Notes under the pieces: model-generated
The model's database searches: none
What the model was told of the DNA's origin: nothing
What the model saw: the letters and a program-made list of their open reading frames with translations, nothing else
Program-made: the position numbers and the translations under genes
NCBI RefSeq assembly: GCF_003595525.1
Contig: NZ_CP022680.1
Coordinates: 310,001 to 374,000 of the forward strand
Reading direction: 5' to 3'
From: Streptococcus respiraculi
GTDB lineage: Bacteria > Bacillota > Bacilli > Lactobacillales > Streptococcaceae
Length of the DNA stretch: 64,000 nt
Shown: one piece after another, positions 29,315 to 39,544 of the stretch
How positions within the stretch are numbered: the first letter of the stretch is position 1
Layout of the letters: each line of letters starts with the position of its first letter

Positions 29315-30294
29315 TATACTAACTCCTCAATTCCAGACATGAGCTTATCCATAATGACAGCAATAGGCTCAATCGTATCAATCATGGAAATTCCTAGTCC
29401 AAAGGAAGCAAATCCCTTGGTCAAATCCCCAAATAACATACCATCGCGCATCCCATTATAGGCACCTTGCACCTCAAAAATTTCTTCCTCACTAGCACCA
29501 GCTTGACTCATTTCAAGCAGTTTATTGGGAATGACTCCTGGTAAGGAACGGTAAAATGCTGGTACTGTACGATAGAGTAGGAGATCAGAAGCATTTGCAG
29601 CTAAGGCTTGTTCTTTGATGTTTTGTGCGAGGATAGATTCTTCAGACATCATAAAGGCGGTTCCGACAAAGAGCCCTTCGGCTCCTAAAGCAAAGGCTGC
29701 TTTTGCAGTTCGTGCATCCGCAATACCACCGGCTGCCATGACTGGAACGCGCCCTTTTGCGGCATCCACAATCATTGGAACAATTGAAAATGTGCCAATT
29801 GCCTTTTCAGGTACAGTTCCGCCTTCATCAAAACCAGTCGCAACGATAATATCTGCGCCACCTTGAATGGCTTCTTCTGTATTTTCAACTGTTGGAGTGG
29901 CCGCTCGAAAGACAACCTTTATCCCCTTGTCATGGAATCTCTTGGTCCACTCGGCTGAAAATTCTCCAACCATAACAGCAACCTCAACACCTTCTTCTGC
30001 CATTAAATCCATCATGGGTTGTGTGAAAATATCCTTCGAAGGATGACCTGGAGCGACATTGAGTCCGAGAGGTTTGTCTGTAATGTGACGGACAATACGA
30101 ATCTCGCGGCGCATGTTTTCAACAGTTTCTTCCACCGTTGTCGCAGCGATGGTTTGTCCTGCACTAATCCCTAGGACACCGAGACCTCCTGCTGCACTCA
30201 CTGCGCCAGCGTAGGATCCGTTTGTCAGCCACGCTAAAGGACCTTGAATAATCGGCTTTTCAATGCCTAATATTTCAGTAATACGATTTACCAT
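29314..30294 (-). CDS. Nitronate monooxygenase / FabK-like flavoprotein
   Basis: FMN TIM-barrel protein of the NMO/2-nitropropane dioxygenase family; the FabK enoyl-ACP reductases belong to the same fold. Visible features are IIQGPLAWLTNGSYAGAVSA at the N-terminus, AAGGLGVLG, PLGLNVAPGHP, and the phosphate-binding AAGGIADARTAKAAFALGA and GLFVGTAFM. The frame extends 14 codons upstream, but ATG 30294 begins the conserved MVNRITEILGIEKP, so 326 residues are likely. The fab cluster is absent here, which favours an oxidative role over fatty acid synthesis. It is divergent from the TetR gene. Confidence 0.85.
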   Translation of the reverse strand: MVNRITEILGIEKPIIQGPLAWLTNGSYAGAVSAAGGLGVLGISAGQTIAATTVEETVENMRREIRIVRHITDKPLGLNVAPGHPSKDIFTQPMMDLMAEEGVEVAVMVGEFSAEWTKRFHDKGIKVVFRAATPTVENTEEAIQGGADIIVATGFDEGGTVPEKAIGTFSIVPMIVDAAKGRVPVMAAGGIADARTAKAAFALGAEGLFVGTAFMMSEESILAQNIKEQALAANASDLLLYRTVPAFYRSLPGVIPNKLLEMSQAGASEEEIFEVQGAYNGMRDGMLFGDLTKGFASFGLGISMIDTIEPIAVIMDKLMSGIEELV

Positions 30295-30327
30295 TTGTCT
30301 TCTCACTTTCTTTCTGTTATAGTCTAT

Positions 30328-30389
30328 ATAGTACACGTGTCATTTAAAAGAGTCAATTGACAATTTTTGCCAATCTGTCACTTAACAGA
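30328..30389. promoter_or_regulatory. Divergent promoter and possible TetR operators
   Basis: On the minus strand TTGACT (30356-30351) and TACTAT (30333-30328), 17 bp apart, drive the oxygenase genes; the palindrome ACACGTGT at 30333-30340 overlaps that promoter. CTGT/ACAG arms at 30376-30389 lie before the TetR gene. Either could be the regulator's site; this is inference. Confidence 0.5.
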
Positions 30390-30411
30390 CACAAAAGAAA
30401 GGACTGTCCTA

Positions 30412-30969
30412 TTGAAACAAGATTTACGGTTCCAAAAAACGGAATTAGCGCTCCAAAAAGCCTTTTTAGAGTTACTCCAAACGAAAGACATCGCGAAAAT
30501 CTCTGTGAAAGAAATCTGCACAGTCGCTCAAGTATCGCGTAATGCCTTTTATCAACATTATGAAACCAAAGAGCATCTTTATGATAATATGCTAAAAGAG
30601 ATTTTGCGATCGATTGAGGAGGCTTGTAAACCGCTTGCCAAAGATTTAGCTAACATTTCGACAGTTGAACGTCGCTTGTTCTTGGATAATATTCTTCGGG
30701 CAGTTGAAGATCATCGCTTTGTCATCTATCAATTGTTGACCAGTCAGCCAGCTATTTTTTCTGCCGCCTTTCAAGAAATGCTCCTTTCTGCAAATCTGCA
30801 AGGCAGTAAAGAAGTTATTGCTCCGCCTCACACCTCCTATATCCATGTATTCTCGGGAGGAGTGGCTGCTTTTGTCAGCTATTGGATTTTAGAAACGAGT
30901 TTTAGCTTGGAAGAAGCACAAGAAACATTATTCAGTATTTTAGGACAAATGATGGTTGTTTCAGATTAA
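30412..30969 (+). CDS. TetR/AcrR-family transcriptional regulator
   Basis: A 185-residue TetR-type protein. The N-terminal helix-turn-helix (ISVKEICTVAQVSRNAFYQH, about residues 29-48) is followed by YETKEHLYDNML and a helical ligand domain. TTG 30412 is preferred because AAAGGA lies eight bases upstream; an upstream TTG at 30367 has no such site. It is divergent from the NMO/monooxygenase pair and is likely their regulator. Streptococcal DhaS-like proteins share the fold, but this one has no dha genes nearby. Confidence 0.88.
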   Translation: MKQDLRFQKTELALQKAFLELLQTKDIAKISVKEICTVAQVSRNAFYQHYETKEHLYDNMLKEILRSIEEACKPLAKDLANISTVERRLFLDNILRAVEDHRFVIYQLLTSQPAIFSAAFQEMLLSANLQGSKEVIAPPHTSYIHVFSGGVAAFVSYWILETSFSLEEAQETLFSILGQMMVVSD

Positions 30970-31126
30970 ATGGCTATCACCCAAGTAGGACAATGTTGCT
31001 CACTAACTTCAAAAATCGAGGAAGTATTTCAGTTTTATTTAAGTTTTATGTACTATACTAGGATTATCAAATAAAGACCTCCTCCTTATTTGATAACTTT
31101 CCAAATTTTTCATAATATCTCCTAAA

Positions 31127-31152
31127 GAAGTCGCCAAGTGGTGGCTTCTTGC
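31127..31152 (+). terminator. Hairpin between the TetR gene and yajC
   Basis: AAGAAGTCGCC / GGTGGCTTCTT, partly G-T paired, in the 253-bp gap after the TetR gene. No gene is seen in the rest of the gap; a TATAAT for yajC follows near 31192. Confidence 0.45.
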
Positions 31153-31222
31153 ACTGTAGTCTAAACTTTCCTTTTGGAGAATCTTTTGGTATAATGAGGT
31201 ATATTTGAAAAGGAGTGATACT

Positions 31223-31531
31223 ATGGGTCCATTTTTATTTCCATTGTTGATGCTGGCGATGCTAGGTTTTATGATGTTTTCTCAGCGTAAGCAGCAAAAG
31301 AACCGTATGGAGACTCTCAACCAAATTAAAAAAGGGGATGAGATTATCACTATTGGCGGCTTGTACGGGATTGTCGATGAAATCAGTGAACAAAAAGTCG
31401 TGTTGGATGTCGATGGGGTTTACTTGACATTTGAACGATCTGCCATTCGTGGTCGCGTTAGTCAGGCAACTGCAGTTGAAACAACTGCCGAAGAGCCAGT
31501 CGTAGAAGAGACAGCTGTGACAGAGGAATAA
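31223..31531 (+). CDS. yajC: Preprotein translocase accessory subunit YajC
   Basis: Small single-span membrane protein of the Sec-associated YajC family. A hydrophobic N-terminus (FLFPLLMLAMLGFMMF) is followed by SQRKQQKNRMETLNQIKKGD and the family core EIITIGGLYGIVDEI. The acidic C-terminal tail is Glu/Val/Thr-rich. ATG 31223 with AAAGGAG in front is the start, giving 102 residues; an upstream TTG at 31205 would be inside that site. It is a single gene with its own promoter and terminator. Confidence 0.93.
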   Translation: MGPFLFPLLMLAMLGFMMFSQRKQQKNRMETLNQIKKGDEIITIGGLYGIVDEISEQKVVLDVDGVYLTFERSAIRGRVSQATAVETTAEEPVVEETAVTEE

Positions 31532-31538
31532 TTAATTT

Positions 31539-31560
31539 AAAGGCACCTGAGGTGCTTTTT
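31539..31560 (+). terminator. Terminator of yajC
   Basis: AAAGGCACCT / AGGTGCTTTTT with a minimal loop. Confidence 0.85.
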
Positions 31561-31657
31561 CTTTTTAGACAGGGGAAGTTTGGTGTCTAAACCCTAGCAG
31601 TTTCGCATTTTTATTAAAATATGGTATAATAAACTGATTATACTGTGAGGATAAAAC

Positions 31658-32413
31658 ATGTTCCGCTTTCCATTTAAGAAAAAAGAAACAATAGAAACCG
31701 CAATTCAAGTGCCCAAGCACATTGCCGTGATTATGGACGGGAATGGTCGCTGGGCAAAAAAACGCATGCAGCCACGGATTATGGGCCATAAGGCAGGCAT
31801 GGATGCACTACAAAACATTACCAAGGCAGCCTCTGATATGGGGGTCAAGGTGCTGACTGTCTATGCTTTTTCAACAGAAAATTGGACCCGACCTGAAAAA
31901 GAGGTTAAGTTTATTATGAACTTACCGGTTGAATTTTATGACAAATATGTGCCTGATTTGCATGCCAACAATGTTAAAATTCAGATGATTGGTGAACACT
32001 CACGCCTACCAGAAGCAACCAAAAAAGCGATGGAAAATGCCATGGAAAAGACCAAGCACAATACGGGCTTGATTTTGAACTTTGCCCTGAATTATGGAGG
32101 ACGTGATGAACTGACGCGGGCAACGAAAGAAATCGCCCAAGCTGTCTTAAATTCGGAGTTCAATCCGGGAGACATTGATGAGAAGCTGATTGCTAGCTAT
32201 CTCTACACGAACAAATTGCCCGCTAGCCTACGCGACCCAGACTTGGTTATCAGGACTAGTGGAGAATTGCGTTTGAGTAATTTTTTACCCTGGCAAACCG
32301 CTTACAGCGAGCTTTATTTTACAGATACTGCCTGGCCAGATTTTGATGAAAAAGCGCTACATGACGCGATAAAAGAATACAATAGACGCCATAGACGTTT
32401 CGGTGGCATCTAA
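31658..32413 (+). CDS. uppS: Undecaprenyl diphosphate synthase
   Basis: Cis-prenyltransferase that extends farnesyl diphosphate with IPP to the C55 carrier lipid precursor for wall synthesis; it consumes the product of the mevalonate operon at 3129-7263. The 251 residues carry IAVIMDGNGRWAKKR with the catalytic Asp, GHKAGMDAL, TVYAFSTENWTRP and the C-terminal GELRLSNFLPWQTAYSEL. It has an extended -10 promoter TGGTATAAT at 31622-31630. It is the first gene of uppS-cdsA-eep-proS. Confidence 0.98.
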   Translation: MFRFPFKKKETIETAIQVPKHIAVIMDGNGRWAKKRMQPRIMGHKAGMDALQNITKAASDMGVKVLTVYAFSTENWTRPEKEVKFIMNLPVEFYDKYVPDLHANNVKIQMIGEHSRLPEATKKAMENAMEKTKHNTGLILNFALNYGGRDELTRATKEIAQAVLNSEFNPGDIDEKLIASYLYTNKLPASLRDPDLVIRTSGELRLSNFLPWQTAYSELYFTDTAWPDFDEKALHDAIKEYNRRHRRFGGI

Positions 32414-32425
32414 GAGGGAGAAATT

Positions 32426-33232
32426 ATGTCAAAGGATTTACAGAAACGAGTGATTTTTGGGGGAGTGGCCTTGGCTATCTTCATTCCTTTTTTGTTAAAA
32501 GGTGGAGTGCCTTTCCAGCTCTTTGTTGGTCTTCTAGCCATGATAGCGACTGCTGAGTTGCTTAAAATGCACGGCTTATTACCCAACTCAATCGAGGGGC
32601 TGCTTGCCATGCTGGGAAGTTTAGTTCTAACCCTGCCATTAGAAAATTACCTGACCTTCTTGCCGGCAGACGGCAATTATACAGCCTATGCCATTGTGGT
32701 TTTTTGCCTGCTAGGCTCAACGGTCTTTAATATTCAGAAATACTCCTACTCAGAAGTGGCTTTTCCAATTGCTTCTAGCTTCTACGTCGGAATCGGTTTT
32801 CATCATTTGGTTTTAGCACGCATGGACGGGCTAGATAAGGTTCTCTTCGCCTTGTTTATCGTTTGGGCGACGGATATCGGGGCTTATATGATTGGTAGCC
32901 GTATTGGACGGCGCAAGCTCATGCCAAAGGTCTCACCCAATAAGACGCTAGAAGGAAGTCTTGGTGGGATTGTTTCAGCTGTTATTGTGTCCCTTATTTT
33001 TATCTTGATAGATAAAGGTGTGGCATCAGACTATTCACTTGTGACCATGTTGCTTTTGGTGTTGCTCTTTTCTATTTTTGCCCAGTTTGGCGATTTGGTT
33101 GAAAGTGCCATTAAACGTCGCTTTGGGGTCAAGGATTCAGGGAAAGTAATCCCAGGACATGGTGGCATTTTAGACCGCTTTGATAGTTTGATTTTCGTCT
33201 TTCCTATCATGCACTTTTTTGGGTTATTCTAA
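32426..33232 (+). CDS. cdsA: Phosphatidate cytidylyltransferase
   Basis: Makes CDP-diacylglycerol from phosphatidic acid and CTP at the membrane, the entry to phosphatidylglycerol and cardiolipin. It is a 268-residue polytopic protein with the CTP-transferase signature IKRRFGVKDSGKVIPGHGG followed by ILDR near the C-terminus. SPNKTLEGSLGG is a further conserved loop. It lies 12 bp after uppS with AGAGGGAG before the ATG. Confidence 0.97.
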   Translation: MSKDLQKRVIFGGVALAIFIPFLLKGGVPFQLFVGLLAMIATAELLKMHGLLPNSIEGLLAMLGSLVLTLPLENYLTFLPADGNYTAYAIVVFCLLGSTVFNIQKYSYSEVAFPIASSFYVGIGFHHLVLARMDGLDKVLFALFIVWATDIGAYMIGSRIGRRKLMPKVSPNKTLEGSLGGIVSAVIVSLIFILIDKGVASDYSLVTMLLLVLLFSIFAQFGDLVESAIKRRFGVKDSGKVIPGHGGILDRFDSLIFVFPIMHFFGLF

Positions 33233-33241
33233 GGAGGAATG

Positions 33242-34501
33242 ATGAAGGGAATTTTAGCATTTATTTTAATCTTTGGTGTGATTGTCGTTGTCCATGAATT
33301 TGGGCATTTCTACTTTGCCAAGAAATCAGGGATTCTTGTACGAGAATTTGCAATTGGAATGGGACCGAAAATCTTTGCCCATATTGGTAAGGATGGGACT
33401 GCCTACACCATTCGGATTCTCCCTTTGGGAGGCTATGTGCGCATGGCTGGTTGGGGCGAAGACAAGACAGAGATTAAGACAGGGACTCCTGTTTCACTCA
33501 GTGTCAATCCAGACGGTGTTGTAACGCGCATCAATCTTTCTAGTAAGGTCTTAGATAATACTAGCCTTCCGATGAATGTAACAGCCTATGATTTTGAAGA
33601 ACAGTTAGAAATCACAGGTCTCGTTTTAGATGAAAGTAAGACGTTTGCTGTAGACCACGATGCGACCATTGTGGAGGAAGACGGGACAGAAGTCCGCATC
33701 GCTCCGCTTGATGTCCAGTATCAAAATGCCTCTATCTGGGGACGTTTGATGACGAATTTTGCAGGACCGATGAACAACTTTATCCTAGGTTTTGTTGCTT
33801 TTGTCCTCTTTTTCTTCCTACAAGGAGGAGTGCCAGATGTGACGAGTAATCAGGTTACCGTGACAGAAGAGGGAGCCATTCAGCAGGCTGGTGTCGTGAC
33901 AGGCGATCAAATTATTGCTATTAATGGTGAAAAGGTTCGTGATTATGAAGCAATCGCACGCGCCATTGCCAAAGCTAGTCAAGATGCCAAAACGGCTCCG
34001 ACCTTAGCAGTTGAGGTCAATCATGAAGGACAGACAAAGACCCTTGATGTGACGACAAAAGAGATAGATGGCAGCTATTATCTAGGGGTATCCCCGATTT
34101 TGAAGACAGGATTTGTGGCGAACATTGTCGGTGGGTTCAAGGAAACGATTGCTACTAGTATGCTGATTGTTACGGCTTTGAAAAATATCATTGCTCAATT
34201 TGATTTGAACAAGCTAGGTGGACCTGTAGCTATTTATCAAGTTAGTTCCCAAGCAGCCGCTAATGGCTGGGGGTCGGTCTTGCGTTTGCTTGCCATGTTG
34301 TCCATTAACTTAGGAATCTTTAATCTGATTCCGATTCCTGCCCTTGACGGTGGAAAAATCGTGATGAACCTCATCGAAGCTATTCGTAGAAAACCGCTCA
34401 AACAAGAAACGGAATCTTATATTACTCTAGCAGGTGTAGCAATTATGGTGATTCTCATGATTGCGGTCACCTGGAATGATATTTTACGAGTATTTTTCTA
34501 A
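33242..34501 (+). CDS. eep: RIP metalloprotease (RseP/Eep)
   Basis: Site-2-type intramembrane zinc protease. [16 protein letters not shown] near residue 17 holds the HExxH zinc motif. A central PDZ domain ([20 protein letters not shown]) and the C-terminal [14 protein letters not shown] complete the active site. In streptococci and enterococci Eep processes lipoprotein signal fragments and small peptide pheromones, so it may be involved in maturing the secreted peptide encoded at 50011. Of two adjacent ATGs, 33242 is better spaced from AAGGAGG than 33239. Length 419 residues. Confidence 0.96.
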   Translation: MKGILAFILIFGVIVVVHEFGHFYFAKKSGILVREFAIGMGPKIFAHIGKDGTAYTIRILPLGGYVRMAGWGEDKTEIKTGTPVSLSVNPDGVVTRINLSSKVLDNTSLPMNVTAYDFEEQLEITGLVLDESKTFAVDHDATIVEEDGTEVRIAPLDVQYQNASIWGRLMTNFAGPMNNFILGFVAFVLFFFLQGGVPDVTSNQVTVTEEGAIQQAGVVTGDQIIAINGEKVRDYEAIARAIAKASQDAKTAPTLAVEVNHEGQTKTLDVTTKEIDGSYYLGVSPILKTGFVANIVGGFKETIATSMLIVTALKNIIAQFDLNKLGGPVAIYQVSSQAAANGWGSVLRLLAMLSINLGIFNLIPIPALDGGKIVMNLIEAIRRKPLKQETESYITLAGVAIMVILMIAVTWNDILRVFF

Positions 34502-34509
34502 ACGAATGA

Positions 34510-36387
<1,878 letters not shown>

Positions 36388-36482
36388 ATGGAATCTCAAT
36401 CTTTTGGTTGAGTCAAGAACGTAGATAAACCCTATTAGAGATAGAAAAATGTTTATTTTTAGGGTTGATTACCATATAACAG

Positions 36483-36528
36483 AAACTCTTAGAAATGCTG
36501 ACATAGCGGTATTATTAAGAGTTTTTTT
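36483..36528 (+). terminator. Terminator after proS
   Basis: AAACTCTTA / TAAGAGTTTTTTT arms around a 24-base loop, about 95 bp behind the proS stop codon. Confidence 0.65.
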
Positions 36529-36664
36529 CTTGTTTGAGTTCCCATATTTTTATTATGCTCATTGAAATTCAAAAATAACCAACTTATCCACCATTTATAA
36601 TCTTAAAACATATAAATTCGTTACATTGACAAGGTTAAGATAGTAATAGAGTATGAAGAAAAGG

Positions 36665-36691
36665 TTGCAAAAATTCGGGGGGGGGTATAAT
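36665..36691 (+). promoter_or_regulatory. Promoter with a nine-G run in its spacer (adhesin gene)
   Basis: TTGCAA at 36665-36670 and TATAAT at 36686-36691 are 15 bp apart, and the spacer ends in nine consecutive G (36677-36685). Slippage by two G would give the ideal 17 bp. This is the classic layout of a phase-variable promoter. GGGGGTAT here is also repeated inverted as ATACCCCC at 36718-36725. Confidence 0.65.
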
Positions 36692-36709
36692 AAAGGTAGG
36701 TAATTACAG

Positions 36710-36739
36710 TTTACATCATACCCCCAAATGTGATATAAT
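36710..36739 (+). promoter_or_regulatory. Second promoter of the adhesin gene
   Basis: TTTACA at 36710-36715 and TATAAT at 36734-36739 with an 18-bp spacer. It could give transcription that does not depend on the G run, or could be silenced by the inverted repeat ATACCCCC inside its spacer. Confidence 0.5.
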
Positions 36740-36744
36740 GGGGA

Positions 36745-37190
36745 ACAGTGTCAAGAAAATATTAAAAAAGCTAGGCTTTCGATAATTGTATGGAGTCTAG
36801 TTTTTGTGACAGACGCTTGATGGGACTGAGATGACACAGAAGTATATGGAGAAAGGAGACTGTATTTTATATACAAAGAGATATAGTTGTAGAAATAGTC
36901 ACACCACCTCTTTTTAGGTGTAGTAGTGAGCGGATGTAATTCAAGCTAGATACGGCTTGAACGCTTCGAATCATTAATTTATATGAGTTAATAATGACAG
37001 ATAAGATATTTATTTCTATCTTGTGTAAAGCCATAAGAGTCTTTCAAAACCATCTCACGCAGGCAAATAGAGCGAGAGATAAGACTATCTGGCATTTACA
37101 GGAGATGGAATAAAGCTGGCACTTCGAATCTTTTTAAGGTAGAGGATGTCTATATAAAATCAATAATAAACAATAAGGATTGTGAACAAT
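36745..37190 (+). promoter_or_regulatory. Long structured untranslated leader of the adhesin gene
   Basis: About 450 bases separate the promoters from the ATG and hold no gene. Hairpins visible are AAAAAGCTAG/CTAGTTTTT (about 36765-36815), ACACC/GGTGT (36902-36922), TTCAAGC/GCTTGAA (36942-36962) and AAGATA/TATCTT (about 37004-37023). The word CTTCGAATC occurs twice (near 36964 and 37124). Such a leader suggests post-transcriptional control; no known riboswitch is recognised. Confidence 0.45.
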
Positions 37191-39503
37191 ATGAAAAAAC
37201 TTTTGAAAAAGTTCGTATACCTTGCTGCCACGCTAGGATTGCTAGTCAGTAATATCGGTGGTGTAGGTCAGGTATTCGCAGTTGATTCAGATGCGCCGAC
37301 TAATGTTGTCGCTGATGATGCGTGTAAAATCGGTAGAAATGTCAATGCTCTTTTCACAGATGTGAAAATCGAACATAAAAAGTGGGATGGTGAAAAAGTT
37401 AACGGTACCCCAAAAGGTTACTCAGATCCGAGCGATAAAACCTGGGAAATTAATGACTATCAAACGATTCACACCTTCTTTGATGGTACTTTGAAGAATG
37501 AAGATGGTTCACTGAAAAAGGGTGACTTCTTCACAGTGCAGTTGCCACAAGAAACTCGCTTTGAAGATTTGCTTCAACAAAATCTGGCTCGTGCAAAAGA
37601 TATCTATGCACAGGATAACAGTGGTGCGCTAGTTGCAACAGCCCACTTTGATCCAGCAACGAATTCTATTCGCTATGTCTTCACAGATTATGTAGAAAAT
37701 CATAAAGATATTCAAATTCATACGCAGTATGTTGAAACGTTGCACCAAGATAAACTTCGTGGAAATCAAAACTATACCTTTAACGGAACCTATGCAGGTC
37801 ATCCATCTTCGTATAGCTACTATTTGGATAACTGGTCGCTTGCCGACGTGACTCGCTTTAACAGTGTTAATCAATCAATTCCAGTAGCAGTTGTTACAAA
37901 ATTGACTGAAATTAATCCTATCACGACTACTTTTACAACTGTAACAAGCGTACATGTTTCAGGAACTGGGAACGAACTGAAGTTCCTTTATGATAATGAT
38001 TCAAGAATTACGCGCAGAGATGATAGTCACCTAACCATCTATGCGGTTCCAGAAGGTGAATTGCTTGATGGTAGTTTCCGTTCCTATAGCGATACTTGGA
38101 CAGATGTGACAAATCAATTTACGACGAAAGTAACAGGTAGAAATAATAAGGATATTGAGTATACTACTGCAAACAACACTCATACCAAGTATGTTGTTGT
38201 GGCACGTGGAAATTATGTTCCTGATATTGGAGTTTGGCATCAAGTAACTGCGACTTACCAAGGTACAGCTCGAGGTATCGGAGTTTATATGACAAACGAA
38301 GATACTGTCGAGTGGGCAAAAGCGGTTGCAAAGGGTGATTTTACAGAGCCAAATCTTTGTGTTCCAAAGAAAGATTTGACAATCAAAAAGGTGGATAGCC
38401 TTAACAAGGATAAGGTCTTAGCAGGTGTCAAATTTGCAGTCCGCAATGAAGCGGGTACAGTTGATACTACAGTTACTACAGATGAAAAAGGTGAAGCAAA
38501 GCTTACAAACCTTGAGTTTGGAAACTATACCGTTACTGAGCTTGAAGCTCCAGCAGGATACGTGCTCGATAGCGAGCCAAAGGCAGTTGCACTTGATGAT
38601 ACCAAACCAGCAATTTTCACTTATCAGGTTGAAAACGTGGGAACAGGTAGTGTTAAAGTAACCAAAGTCGATAGAGATGATAAGTCTAAAATGTTACCGG
38701 GCGTTGTCTTTGCCTTGAAACAAGGTGAAACTGAAGTAGCACGAGCAACAACAGGTGAAAATGGAGTAGCTCAATTTGACAACGTTCCTTATGGAGACTA
38801 CACACTGGTTGAGGTTGCGACGGTTGACGGCTATGTTTTGAGCGGTGAAACACGCCCTGTCAAAATCACAGAAGTGGGTCAAGTTGTGGACTTGAAAACA
38901 TTTGAAAACCATCAAATTAAGGGTAGCGTAACCGTTACAAAAGTTGATGCAGATGATGAATTTAAAGTATTGCCAGGCGTTGTCTTTGTCTTGAAACAAG
39001 GTGATAAAATTGTCGCAGAGGCAAAAACTGACTCACGCGGGACAGCGACTTTCAAGGATGTTCTTCATGGAACATACACTCTTGCTGAAAAATCAACCAT
39101 TAAGGGTTATGTTTTGAGCACAGAGACTCGTGAAGTAACGATTTCTGAAGATGGTCAGACTGTTGACCTTGGTAAGTTTGCGAATAAGAAAAAACAAACC
39201 CCACCACCGTCATCAACAGAACCAAGTTCTTCAACAGAGCCAAGCTCATCATCGACGGAGCCAAGTTCTTCAACAGAACCAAGCTCATCCTCAACAGAAC
39301 CAAGTTCTTCAACTGAACCTTCAAGCAGTACATCAGTACCAATGTCATCTGGTCAAACCCCACCACCGGGTGGTAGTGTATCAGGACGACCAAAAGTCAT
39401 CCTTCCACGTACAGGTGAAACAGCTTCTATCTGGATGGGTGTCCTAGGACTTGCTTTGCTTGCTCTTGCAGGATTTGTATATCGTGCAAAAAAAGTAAAA
39501 TAA
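37191..39503 (+). CDS. LPXTG-anchored surface adhesin with three Cna-B domains
   Basis: Cell-wall protein of 770 residues from ATG 37191; a GTG at 37182 is too close to AAGGAT. A signal peptide ends near VFA (residue 31). A unique adhesin region spans about 35-390, bounded by two lone cysteines (45 and 390). Three Cna-B/SpaA-like domains follow at about 394-484, 486-576 and 577-668, each with LTIKK/VKVTK/VTVTK lysine and YT(V/L)xE glutamate positions expected for isopeptide bonds. Then comes a Ser-Ser-Thr-Glu-Pro repeat spacer. The sorting signal is LPRTG near 737, with a hydrophobic helix and an RAKKVK tail. It resembles pilus-type or collagen-binding adhesins; no pilus sortase is nearby, so it is probably anchored singly by sortase A. 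Confidence 0.92.
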   Translation: MKKLLKKFVYLAATLGLLVSNIGGVGQVFAVDSDAPTNVVADDACKIGRNVNALFTDVKIEHKKWDGEKVNGTPKGYSDPSDKTWEINDYQTIHTFFDGTLKNEDGSLKKGDFFTVQLPQETRFEDLLQQNLARAKDIYAQDNSGALVATAHFDPATNSIRYVFTDYVENHKDIQIHTQYVETLHQDKLRGNQNYTFNGTYAGHPSSYSYYLDNWSLADVTRFNSVNQSIPVAVVTKLTEINPITTTFTTVTSVHVSGTGNELKFLYDNDSRITRRDDSHLTIYAVPEGELLDGSFRSYSDTWTDVTNQFTTKVTGRNNKDIEYTTANNTHTKYVVVARGNYVPDIGVWHQVTATYQGTARGIGVYMTNEDTVEWAKAVAKGDFTEPNLCVPKKDLTIKKVDSLNKDKVLAGVKFAVRNEAGTVDTTVTTDEKGEAKLTNLEFGNYTVTELEAPAGYVLDSEPKAVALDDTKPAIFTYQVENVGTGSVKVTKVDRDDKSKMLPGVVFALKQGETEVARATTGENGVAQFDNVPYGDYTLVEVATVDGYVLSGETRPVKITEVGQVVDLKTFENHQIKGSVTVTKVDADDEFKVLPGVVFVLKQGDKIVAEAKTDSRGTATFKDVLHGTYTLAEKSTIKGYVLSTETREVTISEDGQTVDLGKFANKKKQTPPPSSTEPSSSTEPSSSSTEPSSSTEPSSSSTEPSSSTEPSSSTSVPMSSGQTPPPGGSVSGRPKVILPRTGETASIWMGVLGLALLALAGFVYRAKKVK
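39198..39335 (+). repeat. Short coding tandem repeats in the adhesin wall spacer
   Basis: Repeated TCTTCAACAGAACCAAG-like units encode the Ser/Thr/Glu/Pro-rich spacer. The near-identical repeats can change in number by recombination and so alter spacer length. Confidence 0.75.
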
Positions 39504-39514
39504 GCTGAATAGTT

Positions 39515-39542
39515 AAAAAGAAAGGGAGTTCCCTTTCTTTTT
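39515..39542 (+). terminator. Terminator of the adhesin gene
   Basis: AAAAAGAAAGGGA / TCCCTTTCTTTTT, a near-perfect long stem with loop GT. Confidence 0.85.
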
Positions 39543-39544
39543 CT

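Noticed and set aside
37629-38999. Minus-strand open frames inside the adhesin gene
   Set aside because: They are frames opposite a well-supported coding region, with no ribosome binding sites and no recognisable domains.
39100-39447. Repeat-rich frames on both strands over the adhesin spacer
   Set aside because: They are low-complexity shadows of the Ser/Thr/Glu/Pro repeats.
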